Part shown: positions 1 to 11,074 of the stretch, piece by piece
Position numbering within the stretch: position 1 is the first letter of the stretch
How the letters are laid out: each line of letters starts with the position of its first letter
Assembly (NCBI GenBank): GCA_944472135.2
Contig: OX235264.1
Location: 124,897,809 to 124,961,808, forward strand
Length of the DNA stretch: 64,000 nucleotides
Direction: 5' to 3'
Origin: Trichobilharzia regenti
Lineage: Eukaryota > Platyhelminthes > Trematoda > Strigeidida > Schistosomatidae
The notes under the pieces: model-generated
Told to the model about the DNA's origin: nothing
Databases searched by the model: none
What the model saw: the letters and a program-made list of their open reading frames with translations, nothing else
Program-made: the position numbers and the translations under genes

Positions 1-261
1 ATATTGGTTGGTTATCGTATGCCTACAACCACGGGATGAAAACGAAACGAAGTCGACTTTCCCGCTCAACCTGGAGGACAACTGTACAATTCAATAACTA
101 TACAGCCTAGTTCAGACAATGAGTGTATTTATATATATATCAAATATTTAACTGTTGAAACATTATTAACTTGTAGACAATCTACGATTTGATATTATAC
201 TTGATCGTGCCTGTAAAAATGGCATGCATTTTCATGTAAATTTATGTTTATATGAAAATAA

Positions 262-297
<36 letters not shown>
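1..297 (+). repeat. 3' end of unclassified 1.14-kb repeat (copy 1)
   Basis: The sequence repeats, with few changes, at 1526-1806 and in reverse complement at 8766-9063. It ends in a run of about 12 ATT units at 261-296, the kind of 3' tail seen on LINE-mobilised DNA. The upstream part lies outside the window. The next copy starts directly at 298, so two copies sit head-to-tail. No protein is supported here. Confidence 0.7.
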
Positions 298-1806
298 ATG
301 TTCATAAAGATGTACGCGGAGACCTATTGGAAGCACTCATTAAGAAAGCTAGGGAGATGGAATATGAGGTAGGAACATGTCTGGTACCAAGCAATATATT
401 TGCGGCAGCCATAATAATCTTAGTCTCAGAGCCTAACATCAAAAAAGGAGGGAGGGTGGCGTTAGCTGATCAGTAGATATGGTGGGGGTCACTAAGGTGA
501 ATCGCCCCATTTTGCAGGAACAGCAATATACAATTTGAAGGCTCGAGATATTTCTGATTTTCATGAGGGCTTAGATCTTTATCTTGAAAAAGATAATAAT
601 GAACTCCTAGACAGATCATGCTTCTACCTTTAAATATATACCATTCGCTCAGCCTATTGTTGAGACGCGACCACGCGGGATCTGCACAGATTTATGGGGC
701 ATCTTATAAACTAACTTGCTGTCCATTGTCTGATCTCTAAATACCACTTCACAATGTCTTATCTCATTCATTTTCCAATAACGTCTTTACTTGATCCTCA
801 TTATATTCCATTAAACCTAATATTTTATAGCTCTTGTCAGTCACGTCTCGTAAACCGTTAATGCCCAGCTCTTGCTACGCTCGGGCTCACGCTGTTCCTT
901 GAAGTTTTTCAGAAACGCTTAGTAATAACGGACGCAAAAACCAAAACACCGATTGGCCGCTCGAGAATTCTTTATTGTAACACCAGCATATAAAAAATAA
1001 TTCCACTAAGGTCTGTGAACAAATACTACAATAATAAATCACAAGATTACTTCTGACGGTTTACTGCTGACTTCTTTCTGAACAGCGACCGATGAGACGA
1101 TGACTGTCGTATTGATGCCTCCGCGAAAATTGGGGAAGTTGGTTTTGAGCAAACAACCGTGAATTGATCGTTCAACCTTCAACTGCATTGACAGCTCTTT
1201 ATAAATTTGATTCGACTTATCCTATTCCTATTCTCTGTAGGGTACGGTTGTGCACCAAATGCACAAAAAGGCATAAAATAAAAAAGTTGGCATGTGGAAA
1301 AAATGTATTGAAACCAAAAGTGGACATCATGATAGTGGAAACTGTACAGGAAGCACTATACATTGCAAATGAACGTTGTCAGCCTAATGAGTTTTCTTTT
1401 GTTAATGTATTTATTAGTGATACTTGCACTTACCTATTTTATTACAATTTAATGATTCACCACAGCACTTTTACTTTTCTAAAACAGCTTTCAATCCCTT
1501 GTAAACGTTGTACTTACCTCAATATTGGTTGGTTATCGTATGCCGACAACCACGGGATGAAAACGAAACGAAGTCAATTTTCCCTCTCAACCTGGAGGAC
1601 AATTGTACAATTCAATAACTATACAGCCTAGTTCAGACAATGAGTGTATTTATATATATATCAAATATTTAACTGTTGAAACATTATTAACTTGTAGACA
1701 ATCTACGATTTGACATTATATCATACTTGATCGTGCCTGTAAAAATGGTATGCATTTTCATGTAAATTTATATGTTTATATGAGAATATACATTATTATT
1801 ATTATA
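298..1806 (+). repeat. Unclassified 1.14-kb repeat (copy 2), split by a solo LTR
   Basis: Removing the solo LTR at 835-1193 and one copy of its 5-bp duplication leaves about 1,145 bp, matching the uninterrupted inverted copy at 8766-9905. Both copies start at the same point (ATGTTCATAAAG) and end in an ATT-rich tail. A 5' frame of about 60 codons (298-474) and a 3' frame (roughly 1200-1631) that includes VDIMIVETVQEALYIANERC are the only open stretches; neither resembles a family I know. The 3' end (TGCCTGTAAAA, then an ATAAATTATT-type end) resembles the 3' end of the CR1-like element near 12520-12580, so a CR1-mobilised passenger or a CR1 3' region is possible. Confidence 0.65.
835..1193 (-). 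repeat. Solo LTR, family A (copy 1)
   Basis: A 359-bp unit bounded by TGTCA...TGACA and flanked by the perfect 5-bp duplication GCTCT (830-834 and 1194-1198). The uninterrupted inverted copy of the host repeat near 9364-9378 lacks it, confirming insertion. Related copies lie at 12711-13081 and, split, at 6057-6155 plus 10801-11074. Orientation is set to minus because that reading contains an AATAAATAATT polyadenylation-like signal. A solo LTR is usually left by recombination between the two LTRs of a provirus-like retrotransposon; the parent family is not visible here. Confidence 0.85.
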
Positions 1807-3222
1807 TCGACGCCAAGTAAAATCCTGAGTCGCATCATCCTGGAGAGATTAAAGGACGCACTGGATACAGAACTCCGACCAGAACAAGCTGTATTCAGGA
1901 GAGGCAAATCAAGTACTGACCAAATCGCATCTCTACGCATCATCATCCAACAAAGCATGGAATGGTGATCAAACCTCTACCTCAACTTTATAGACTTTGA
2001 GAAGGCTTTCAACAGGCAGCGTTGACCGTGAAGTAATTTGGAAATTACTCGAGTACTATGGCGAAGATCAGGAACCTATACCTTACAATCAAGAAGCGAG
2101 CACAAAGAAATCAAATTGGCTTATACTAGCTCGTAAAAACGATATTGGATATGGCGTACCCCAAATATTCATCAACCTTATCAACAGCTGTACGACAACG
2201 GCACCTGCCAAGTGATCCACAACGGAAGACTCAGTGAGGCGTTTGGAGTAAACACAGGAGTCAGACAAGGGGGCTTACTATCACCAATGATATTCCTAAT
2301 TGTGGTGCACTGACTGGATCATGCGTCAGACTGTGGGAAACGAGAAGACAGGAATATCCTGGACCAACGTGAAGAACCTAGAAGACCTGGATTTCGCGGA
2401 TGATTTATGTTTGATGTCACACACAATCGAAGACTTACAAGCGAAAACCGACAAACTGGTTGAAGAAGCAGCAAAGACAGGACTCCATGTGAACATAGAC
2501 AAGACGGAGGTGATGAAAATAACCAACCAACAACAGCAAAAACATCCAACGTCAAACACCATTAACGGGAGGGATTTGAAAGAGGTTACTTCATTCACTT
2601 ATCTAGGGAGCATTGTCTCAACTACAGAAAGTCGGAACGGACGAGGATGTCAAATCGAGAATCTGGAAGGTGAGAAACACATTCATCAACCTAAAAACAA
2701 TCTGGAAATCTTCGTCACTCAGCATCAACAACAAAATTCGGTAGGATTTCCAATACAAACGTCAAGTCAGTCAGCTCTTCTATACGGACTGATCAGAAAC
2801 TTGGCGGGCGGGTCACAAAGAATATTCCTTTATTAACCTTTATTTACAACTGTCTTCACCCTATACTGAAGATCAGATGGCCGGGCCGGAAAGAACCACC
2901 AACAAGGAATTATGGGAACAAACAAAGCAAGAACCAATCGTCTAACCAACAAATATGCAGGAGAAAGTGGAGATGGATCGGACACTCGCTGAGGAGACCA
3001 TTTGGTGACATCGCGCTCGCGTCAGGCCATTGCTCGAGTGGAACCCGAAAGGGAAGTGATGAGTGGGACTTCCAAGGGTGACATGGAGGAAATCGTGTGA
3101 AGAGGAGTCGAAACAGTATGGACTAACATGGATGCAGATGAAAAGTATAGTAGAAGACAGAAGCAAGTGGAGACGTGCAGTTTAACCCCTATGTTCCACT
3201 AGGAACCCAAGGGAGCAATAAT
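1807..3222 (+). pseudogene. RTE-like retrotransposon, 5'-truncated RT and C-terminal part
   Basis: Starts abruptly inside the reverse transcriptase and matches 18607-20037 closely. Frames give LRPEQAVFRRGKSSTDQIAS (fingers), then NTGVRQGGLLSPMIF and DLDFADDLCLM, the catalytic FADD box near 2390-2405, followed by the KIRWPGRK... and RRKWRWIGHSLRRPFGD region typical of RTE-clade C termini. Several frameshifts and stops break the frame, so it is dead. The endonuclease is absent. The 3' end is CCCTATGTTCCACTAGGAAC followed by an AATAATAATA tail near 3218-3228. The following 0.58 kb is duplicated together with it. Confidence 0.85.
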
Positions 3223-3808
3223 AATAATATCTGTATACAGGCTAGGATAGCTTAGTGATAACACAACGATGGAGCGTGCCAAGTGCAAGCAGTCAAGCAG
3301 GAAAAAGAAAGATGGCTTGACGCCATAGTACATGAATGCGCTAAAACAAGGGCTCAAACATTCAAGATGTACTACAGATGCATTCATCCCCTGTGAATTT
3401 TCAGATCTATTGATTCCCCATTCAATCACTCTTCCAATCTTATATCTCTATTCTCTACCTTTATTTGTGCTTATATGGTGTGTGGTAGCTTTAAGTGCCG
3501 GGGTTTTGTTTGAAATTCCACCTTAAGAATTCGGTAGAGTACAGCGAAGCCCTCTACAAAATGTGTGGTGGAAGTTTCTTTGATTGCATTCTTTGCCTAA
3601 CAGGGACAAGTCATCTGGGTACTTTGAGTTAACGAAGGAATCTAACATAAGGGGGCAGATTTTTGTATGAAGTCGGGTGTATAGCTAAAGGTCACGAGAA
3701 GGATATCTATTGTTAAGTCGTGCATCACTTTACTTGAATATTTTCTGGGATAGATTCCTGTGGTCTTCCATAGAATGGTAAAAACCCACCAAACAATTTC
3801 ATCTAAGG
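3223..3808 (+). repeat. Duplicated non-RTE flank (copy 1 of 2)
   Basis: Near-identical to 20038-20619 with only scattered mismatches. It lies downstream of the usual RTE 3' end in both places and ends at CATCTAAGG, after which the two loci diverge: here into a CR1 fragment, there into unrelated sequence. It has no recognisable coding. Short open frames on both strands are present in both copies but carry no known motif. Confidence 0.8.
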
Positions 3809-4411
3809 TCATTTGTTATCTTGTATGCAGTAATCAATTCCCCCCTAAACCAGCAATAGTTTGGTGTGAATAGGCCCAATTTCCTCAGCCTTTCGTCATA
3901 TGGTTTGTTTCGGAGACCAACCATTCCTTTTGTTGCCCGTCTTTGGACTTTTTCCAAGAGGTTGGCGTCCCTTCTCAGCAGTGGGGGCATAATAATTTTA
4001 GACACTTGAAGGTGTGGTCTGATGTATGTTTTGCACAACCTTAGAAAGAGCTCAGGAGTGAGTGCACCTAACTGTCTATGTGTAAAGTGTGGGACCGTAT
4101 ATGCTCTCGCTACATTCCCTGTGTAATTTACGCTTGTGTGCATGATTTCCGTTATAACTAGACCTAAGTCGCGTTCCGACGTTGTGCAGGACAAGCTTTA
4201 ATTGCACAGGGTGTAACTTGCATTCTGCAGTCTGCAGGTGCGTAACTTCACTACTTTGCACTTTTTCAGGTTGAAAGTCATGCCGCTGGCCACCACTTAG
4301 TCTTCCAGGAGCTTTAGATCTGCCTGCAGCCTATCTGGGTCCCTCGGATACTTTATTGTCCTTCATATATTTACGCCGTCAGCCTATAGAAGAGTCAGAC
4401 GGCTTAGGCAG
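3809..4411 (-). pseudogene. CR1-like retrotransposon RT C-terminal fragment
   Basis: On the minus strand the translation runs IKYPRDPDRLQADL, then FNLKKCKVV (the LNxxKC box after the RT active site), SERDLGLVI, TYIRPHLQ and LLEKVQRRATKGMVGL. These are the thumb and connection landmarks of CR1/Jockey-type RTs. One frameshift near 4190-4200 separates the two halves. The upstream catalytic YADD part is missing. It ends at the duplicated block beginning at 3808. Confidence 0.8.
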
Positions 4412-5203
4412 CATGGTAGATCACTGATGAAAATAAATATCAATTGAAAACTCCCGTAAAGCCAGTAGATACCGTCCGTAAGATTGGTCATTCGGCCTAC
4501 CTACTGATAAGAATTCTTGGCTTGAGTGATCAATATGGCTGACTTCAAAAATTTTCACTTCCATAAGCAACCTAAATTCGGTTAGAACTTGAGATTGGCA
4601 AGACTATAATAGTTCCCACAAGAGAGGTTTGCTGATAAAACCTAATACCTCTGGAATTTTTGGAAGGAGCTGTTTCTCTCATCATCGGTTTGAAAAACAT
4701 CGCCTTAGTCCATAATAACTGTTATAGATTAAAGAACGACTTCGTTGATTTTGTGACATCAGCCAGTCAGTATTTAATGCACTGTCTGTCTCAGCGTCTT
4801 CACCAAGCCTTTACTGGCTGGTAACAGTATTTGGTTGCTGAATGTGTCCCCAACAAACGCAGGAGTCCATTTTTATATCCGTCACAAAGCTGTGTGAGCA
4901 TTTTCGTTCTGGAGAAGGACTGACCTTTCTCTGCCTATCCATTCTGTATTGAAATAGAAGAAATTGTTTAGAGATCATCAGTGCATAAGGTGAAGACTAT
5001 TATCAAGGGACACTTTTGGCACTGACTGATACTTTAAGCCTGCCATTCGCAACTTCTTGTAGTTCAAGGTGGAAACTTTCCGAAAACTCTGGCTCATTCC
5101 TATAGCCGTTTGGTGTTTTTGAGCTTCTTCACTGTTTTTATGTTTGAATGCGTGTTATTTCAGTATATTTTGACCGTTCCACTCACGCAACGCCCAGCTC
5201 ACT
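4412..5203. other. No recognised feature
   Basis: No long frame, tRNA-like box, LTR terminus or simple repeat was recognised on either strand. It lies between two CR1-like pieces and may be decayed element DNA. Confidence 0.4.
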
Positions 5204-6056
5204 ATGAAAAATGACGATATTCACACTGTGCATTCAGATAATACTGCATTCAGTTTACATAATGGCTGGCTGAGAATGAAGGCATCACTAATTTTTCTGA
5301 TAGAACTACTGAATCCCAACAGGCGAATATGGAGACCTATTAATAAAACACCGGTAACATCACGAATAATGGGGAAAGTGGTTAAAGACCAAGTGTCAGA
5401 CAACTTACTAGAACATGAACTTATCAATCCATCACAACACGGATTCCTCAAAAAGAGATCATGTGTGACCTGTCACATAGACTTTTTCAATGAAGTTACA
5501 CGAAGCAGGGACAACAGAGAACTAGTAATTGTGCTATATTTCGATATAACAAAAGCCCTCGATAGAGTCCCCCATAATCTGCTAGTCAGCAGGTTCTGCT
5601 CACTAGGGATATTTGACCCTCTCCTGAGCTGGATAAAATCATTTCTCTGTGGCCGAAGTCAGATAACGAAGGTTGGCTCGATAATGTCAAGACCTAAACC
5701 AGTAAGTAGTGGTGTAATCCAGGGAAGTGTATTAGGCCCACTGCTATTCATAATACATATAAACAGTATCTGTGAATGCTTTAGTTTTGGTAAACCAATA
5801 CTATATGCAGATGACTTAAAAGTGACCTATAAATGCAAGAACACAGATCTCGGAATAACCGTAAACGCCATACAGCAAGAACTAGAAAAAATGGATAGAT
5901 GGTGTGACACCTAGCAAATGCAGTTTGATGTTGACAAATGTGGCTGGCTATGCATAGGTTGCAACAATTTAGAACTTGACCTGACAATTCAAGGCCATGC
6001 ACCCTTACCACTGGAATCTGTATTGGACCTAGGACTGAAATACTCACATGATTTAT
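5204..6056 (+). pseudogene. CR1-like RT, N-terminal and palm part, interrupted downstream
   Basis: The frame 5204-5914 holds the RT palm: PINKTPVTSRIMGKVVKDQV, SQHGFLKKRSCVTC, YFDITKALDRVPHNLL (first catalytic Asp), SSGVIQGSVLGPLLF and YADDLKVTY (catalytic box at about 5810-5830). After a stop at 5912 the reading continues in degraded form (QFDVDKCGWLCIG) to LKYSHDL at 6056, where a family A LTR is inserted. The same element resumes at 11075. An endonuclease domain is not visible upstream, so the copy is 5' truncated. The initial Met is only the first available one, not a biological start. Confidence 0.85.
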
Positions 6057-6155
6057 TGTCAATGTAGTTGAAGATTGAACGATCAATTCATGGTTGTTTG
6101 CTCAAAACAAACTTCCCCAATTTTCGCCGAAGCATCAATCAGCTAGTCATCGTCA

Positions 6156-6453
6156 TGTAGCGGTAAATAATTCCCCAAAATTATTGATCACAGCAATCAC
6201 TCATTGGATGCTGACCACCACTGTTTAAGTCGACTTGTTTAGCTGAAGGCTTCCGGTCAAGCATCCCTGCCATATTGGTACCCCGTCGTGTCACGTGCAC
6301 GATCACTAGCTAGCTAACCGTTCGTCTGAAGGCTTGTTTTGGTCCCGAAATATATCACGAAGTTTGGACGATCAATTATTGGCTTTCGGTTTGTTTTCGG
6401 TACGCGAGAATAATTTAGAGGCTGTGCAAGATAATTCCGTCAACCCTCTAAAG
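6156..6453 (+). repeat. 5' LTR of the CsRn1-like element
   Basis: 298 bp, matching the 3' LTR at 10503-10799 nearly base for base; differences include GCAAG/GTAAG and a small indel at the 3' end (CCCTCTAAAG against CCTTTAAAG). The primer-binding site follows directly. Such low divergence between LTRs implies a fairly recent insertion. Confidence 0.9.
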
Positions 6454-6565
6454 TGGTGAGCCCAACCGCGAACTTCATCCACGACAAATCCGCAGATAAC
6501 CCCGGTGAGTTCGTTCCATTTTGCATTTGTTCCTGTGCCGTATATAATTCGACAAAATTTTCGTC

Positions 6566-7392
6566 ATGAGTGATCTTAGTCCCAAGGTCATCCGTATCCG
6601 CTCAAGTCCTAAAACCATTCAGCTCGTACCACACTGGTCAGATAATGCTGAAACGTGGTTTCTGCTAGCTGAAGCAGATTTTTGTGAGCATGGGATAACC
6701 GATCAACGTTCACAGTTACTCGCAGTTATTCACGCCCTACCGCGGGAATTCAGCAAGTACGTAACATCACAGATGTTCAGTCCCGAGGTAAGTAACTCGT
6801 ACGAGTTGCTAAAAACATCCCTCCTAAGGAGAAACGTTCTCACGGACCGACAACGTCTGGACGAATTATTTCGTAACATCGAGTTAGGAGATCAGTCAGC
6901 CGTGAGCATGCTGACAAGAATGAAAGAAATTGTTGGCCAAGTCAGTTCGACGAAGGACTGTTTAGAGAACTCTTCTTAACCAAGTTGCCACAGTCTGTAC
7001 AGACCGTACTTGTGACACTTCAGGGTAATGTAATAGAGGACTTGGCTATTACTGCAGATAGGATTCTAGAAATAACTAAACGGTCAGTTCCCAAAATATG
7101 CTCGATGACTAAGCAGACTTCGAGTAAGGATCCTGCAATGATAGAGTTATGCAACTCCGTCCAACAGATGTTTAGGTCAAACATGCCTTCCAAATCCTCC
7201 GACTTTCGTCCTAAATCTTCTCAACGCAGGAACTCACGTGGTCGATCTAAGTCCAAACCACGTTCACTGAAAAACCCGGACTGGTGCTGGTACCACAACA
7301 CCTATGGCCAAGAAGCGAAGTGTTGCCGTAAGCCTTGCAACTTCGGAAATGTCTCAAAGTCTGTGGGAAACTATCCCGCCGACACGCGTTAG
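6566..7392 (+). pseudogene. Gag of the CsRn1-like element, one frameshift
   Basis: The first part (6566-6979) begins MSDLSPKVIRIRSSPKTIQL and contains WFLLAEADFCEHGI, a Gypsy capsid-type segment. The second part (from about 6958 to 7392) is in another frame: LPQSVQTVLVTL, then a basic Ser/Arg-rich stretch and [19 protein letters not shown]. That Cys-x2-His-x8-Cys-x4-Cys spacing matches the unusual CHCC gag motif described for CsRn1 elements, in place of the usual CCHC knuckle. A frameshift just before 6958 separates the halves. The end overlaps the pol frame by about 58 bp, which would suit ribosomal frameshifting in an intact parent. Confidence 0.85.
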
Positions 7393-8441
7393 CGGCAACC
7401 GTCGCCGGTGGCACTAGCCGCCTACTTTACATCCATGATGTGATAAGCCAGACTCGATATTTAGTCGACACAGGCGCCGAAGTCAGCGTCCTTCCTGCTA
7501 CAGCAGCAGATCGACAGAAAGAATCTACTTTCAACTTACAGGCTGCAAATGGAAAACCAATCGCAACCTTTGGTAGAAAATACGTCTATCTGAACGTAGG
7601 TTTACGCAAACCTATTCGATGGATTTTCCTTCTCGCTGACGTTACAATGCCCATCATTGGCACGGACCTACTTAATCATCATGATTTACTCGTAGACGTC
7701 CGCCGAAAACGACTGATTGACAATACTACTAGTCTGTCTATCAAAGGCATCACCTACATAGGCCCTAGTTTGTCACCCGTTAAGATAAAGGCAATCATTG
7801 ATCCAACTTTTCAACCTATCGTTGACAAGTATCCGGAACTTAACTGCCCGTCGAACGACCTACCGTGCATAACCAGCAATGTTATGCACCACATCATTAC
7901 CACAGGACAACCTGTGACATCTAAATCGCGACGATTAGCTCCTGACAAACTGAGAATCGCCAGGAATGAATTTGACCATATGCTTACCCTTGGCATCATT
8001 CGACCTTCGAATAGCCCATGGGCATCCCCACTTCATATGGTTCCGAAAAAGGATAGCAACGATTGGCGACCCACCGGTGATTACCGGCGAGTGAATGCCA
8101 AAACAACCCCTGATTGCTACCCGTTGCCTCATATACACGACTTGACGGCAACCTTATCTGGCGCGACTATATTCTCTAAAATCGACTTGGTTAAAGCGTA
8201 TAACCAAATCCCGATGGCAACAGAAGATATCCCGAAAACGGCTATCATTACGCCTTTCGGACTTTTTGAATTTCTACGTATGCCATTCGGTCTCCGGAAT
8301 GCAGCCCAAACATTCCAACGCTTCATTGACGAAGTATTTCGCGGTCTCGACTTTGTATACGCATACTTAGACGACTGCCTCATTGCCAGTCCAGACAAGG
8401 AAACTCACCTTAGGCACTTGGACTTGGCATTTGACAGGTAA
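7335..8441 (+). pseudogene. Pol of the CsRn1-like element: aspartic protease and RT
   Basis: The aspartic protease motif [12 protein letters not shown] (about 7461-7496) is followed by [18 protein letters not shown] landmarks in order: [48 protein letters not shown] (first catalytic Asp), [20 protein letters not shown] and [11 protein letters not shown] (YLDD box near 8355-8390). The frame stops at 8439, but similarity continues in a shifted frame (QHGVTINILKCQIGV, LNFLGHTIDCNGI) to about 8570. RNase H and the integrase catalytic core are missing. Confidence 0.9.
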
Positions 8442-8570
8442 CGCCAACATGGTGTTACCATCAATATTCTAAAGTGTCAAATCGGTGTTGACTCACTCAA
8501 CTTCCTGGGTCACACTATCGACTGCAACGGCATTCGCCCACTGGCTACTAAGGTCGAGGCTATACTGAAA

Positions 8571-8768
8571 CCGGCTTACTTGGAGGGTAATCCTATTAGC
8601 ATAGAGCTTAACGTACCCCATAATCCACAAGTAACAGAAGATCGTTTAGACATCGATGAAGTCACTAGCACAGCGACAGCTACCGAACCTTCTATCGAGC
8701 CTCCCAAGAAAACCCGTTCTGGACGCACCGTAATGTTCCCAGAATATCTGCACACTTATTCTACTTAA
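8571..8768 (+). pseudogene. Integrase C-terminal tail fused after an internal deletion
   Basis: The frame reads NVPHNPQVTEDRLDID and ends PPKKTRSGRTVMFPEYLHTY before a TAA. A basic RSGR..P..L tail at the end of pol is common in Gypsy integrases. It follows directly on the RT thumb, so RNase H and the zinc-binding and DDE parts of integrase were lost in one deletion near 8570. Confidence 0.65.
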
Positions 8769-9905
8769 ATAATAATAATAGTGTATATTCTCATATAATC
8801 ATATAAATTTACATGAAAATGCATACCATTTTTACAGGCACGATCAAGTATGATATAATGTCAAATCGTAGATTGTCTACAAGTTAATAATGTTTCAACA
8901 GTTAAATATTTGATATATATATAAATACACTCATTGTCTGAACTAGGCTGTATAGTTATTGAATTGTACAATTGTCCTCCAGGTTGAGCGGGAAAATTGA
9001 CTTTTTTCGTTTTCATCCCGTGGTTGTCGGCATACGATAACCAACCAATATTGAGGTAAGTACAACGTTTACAAGGGATTGAAAGCTATTTTAGAAAAGT
9101 AAAAGTGCTGTGGTGAATCATTAAATTGTAATAAAATAGGTAAGTGCAAGTATCACTAATAAATACATTAACAAAAGAAAACTCATTAGGCTGACAACGT
9201 TCATTTGCAATGTATAATGCTACACGTATATCTCGTACTATAACGATGTCTACTTTTGGTTTTAATACATTTATCCTCAGTTGTGCCAGTTGTTTTTGTT
9301 TTATACCTTTTAGTGCATTTAGTGCACAACCGTACCCTTCAGAGAGTAGGAATATAATAAGTCATAAAGAGCTGTAAAATGTTAGGTTTAATGGGATATA
9401 ATGAGGATCAAGTAAAGACGTTATTGGAAAATGAATGAGATAAGACATTGTGAAGTGGTATTTAGAGATCAGACAATGGACAGCAAGTTAGTTTATAAGA
9501 TGCCCCATAAATCTGTGCAGATCCCGCGTGGTCGCGTCTCAACAATAGGCTGAGCGAATGGTATATATTTAAAGGTAGAAGCATGATCTGTCAAGGAGTT
9601 CATTATTATCCTTTTCAAGATAAAGATCTAAGCCCTCATGAAAATCAGAAATATCTCGAGCCTTCAAATTGTATATTGCTGTTCCTGCAAAATGGGGCGA
9701 TTCACCTTAGCGACCCCACCATATCTACTGATCAGCTAACGCCACCCTCCCTCCTTTTTTGATTTTAGGCTCTGAGACTAAGATTATTATGGCTGCCGCA
9801 AATATATTGCTTGGTACCAGACATGTTCCTACCTCATATTCCATCTCCCTAGCTTTCTTAATGAGTGCTTCCAATAGGTCTCCGCGTACATCTTTATGAA
9901 CATTA
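8766..9905 (-). repeat. Unclassified 1.14-kb repeat (copy 3, uninterrupted)
   Basis: Reverse complement of 298-1806 without the solo LTR. Read on the minus strand it starts at 9905 (ATGTTCATAAAG) and ends in an AATAATAATA-type tail at 8766. The 3' frame reads YGCALNALKGIKQKQLAQL and VDIVIVRDIRVALYIANERC; amino-acid differences from copy 2 sit mostly upstream of ANERC. It is inserted just after the stop codon of the Gypsy pol tail. Confidence 0.8.
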
Positions 9906-10502
9906 TATATGTATGCATGCGTCCTAATGAACAGATTACTTTACAAGAAGTAAAAACCTTAAAGAATAAAAAGAATAGGTTTCGTGAATAGTGGAGCAAG
10001 ATTCAGCAGAAGTCGTGTGATTCACGCAACTCATTCGTTTGTGATACTGACTATTTTTTTTGACGTATCAATGTTTTTATATACAGTACCACCGAACACA
10101 AATTTTTTTCAACAGTTCATGTAACATACACAAAAAAAATTAATTAGATGTATTTTTTTACGATGTTCTGAACTTAGCATCATTTTACTGTATAGTAAAT
10201 GCACATCATTTTTTTAACTAAAAAGCTCATTTGGTACATTTTCCTCGACATGGTTCTTAACGTTCTTGTTTTCTTTTCCAGGTGCGACCGGCACTGGACA
10301 GGAAACAAACGAAGCACGGAATCCAACGAACAACAACAAGGAAGCTATGTACAAACACCCTATTAGCATAGGCAGACAAACCAGTAGGCATACGACCAAG
10401 CCGCTCGGAAGACATTTTTCACCCGAAAGGGAACCATCGAGTTATTTTACTTCCGGCTGGTTCTGTCTTAGGGTCCTCACGACCCCACCAGGGGGGGGAA
10501 GC
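9906..10502 (+). other. 3' untranslated part of the CsRn1-like element with polypurine tract
   Basis: This stretch between the inserted repeat and the 3' LTR has no recognised coding motif; an 83-codon frame at 10266-10517 runs into the LTR and is probably chance. The run ACCAGGGGGGGGAAGC just before the LTR is the likely plus-strand priming tract. Confidence 0.6.
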
Positions 10503-10799
10503 TGTAGCGGTAAATAATTCCCCAAAATTATTGATCACAGCAATCACTCATTGGATGCTGACCACCACTGTTTAAGTCGACTTGTTTAGCTGAAGGCTTC
10601 CGGTCAAGCATCCCTGCCATATTGGTACCCCGTCGTGTCACGTGCACGATCACTAGCTAGCTAACCGTTCGTCTGAAGGCTTGTTTTGGTCCCGAAATAT
10701 ATCACGAAGTTTGGACGATCAATTATTGGCTTTCGGTTTGTTTTCGGTACGCGAGAATAATTTAGAGGCTGTGTAAGATAATTCCGTCAACCTTTAAAG
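10503..10799 (+). repeat. 3' LTR of the CsRn1-like element
   Basis: 297 bp, near-identical to the 5' LTR. It begins TGTAGCGG right after the purine tract, and the remainder of the host family A LTR resumes at TCTCATCGG. See the 5' LTR entry for the differences. Confidence 0.9.
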
Positions 10800-11074
10800 T
10801 CTCATCGGTTGCTGTTCAGAAAGAAGTCAGGAGACAAGCGTCAGAAGTAATATCGTGATTTATTGTTGTAATATTTGTTTATAGACCTTAGTTGTAAAGC
10901 TTAGTTGTACGTTGGCTATATGTTGGTGTTAGAATAAATAATTCTCGAGTCGTCAAACTAGGTTCTGGTTTTTACGTCCGTTCGTACTAAGCGTTTCTGA
11001 GAGGCTTCAAGGAATAGCGTGAGTCCCAGCGTAGCAAGAGCTTGGCATTAACGGTTTACGAGACGTGGCTGAAA

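Larger units (their letters stand above)
6156..10799 (+). mobile_element. CsRn1-like Gypsy LTR retrotransposon, internally deleted
   Basis: Two near-identical LTRs (6156-6453 and 10503-10799) begin TGTAGCGGTAAAT. A primer-binding site starts at 6454 (TGGTGAGCCCAACCGCG), resembling the complement of a tRNA-Trp 3' end, the primer reported for the CsRn1 clade. A purine-rich tract ends just before the 3' LTR (10490-10502). Order is gag, aspartic protease, RT, then a fusion to an integrase tail; RNase H and most of integrase are deleted. A 1.14-kb repeat is inserted at 8766-9905 on the minus strand. Comparison with uninterrupted family A LTRs fixes the insertion point inside CATCGTC/TCATCGG. Confidence 0.9.
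6057..11074 (+). repeat. Solo LTR, family A (copy 2), split by a Gypsy element
   Basis: The LTR begins TGTCAATGTAG at 6057 and ends near CGTGGCTGAAA at 11074; its two pieces are 6057-6155 and 10801-11074. They align to the continuous solo LTR at 12711-13081 in reverse complement. It interrupts a CR1 frame, and the flanks TTTAT (6052-6056) and CTTAT (11075-11079) look like a 5-bp target duplication with one mismatch. The Gypsy element at 6156-10799 landed inside it. Confidence 0.8.

Noticed and set aside
252..298. Poly-Tyr N terminus of a 74-residue protein
   Set aside because: The Tyr run is a translated TTA/ATT microsatellite tail of the preceding repeat copy.
3199..3526. Two conserved small proteins (74-76 and 64 residues) also present at 20012-20339
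   Set aside because: Both loci are recent near-identical DNA duplicates, so shared frames do not show selection.
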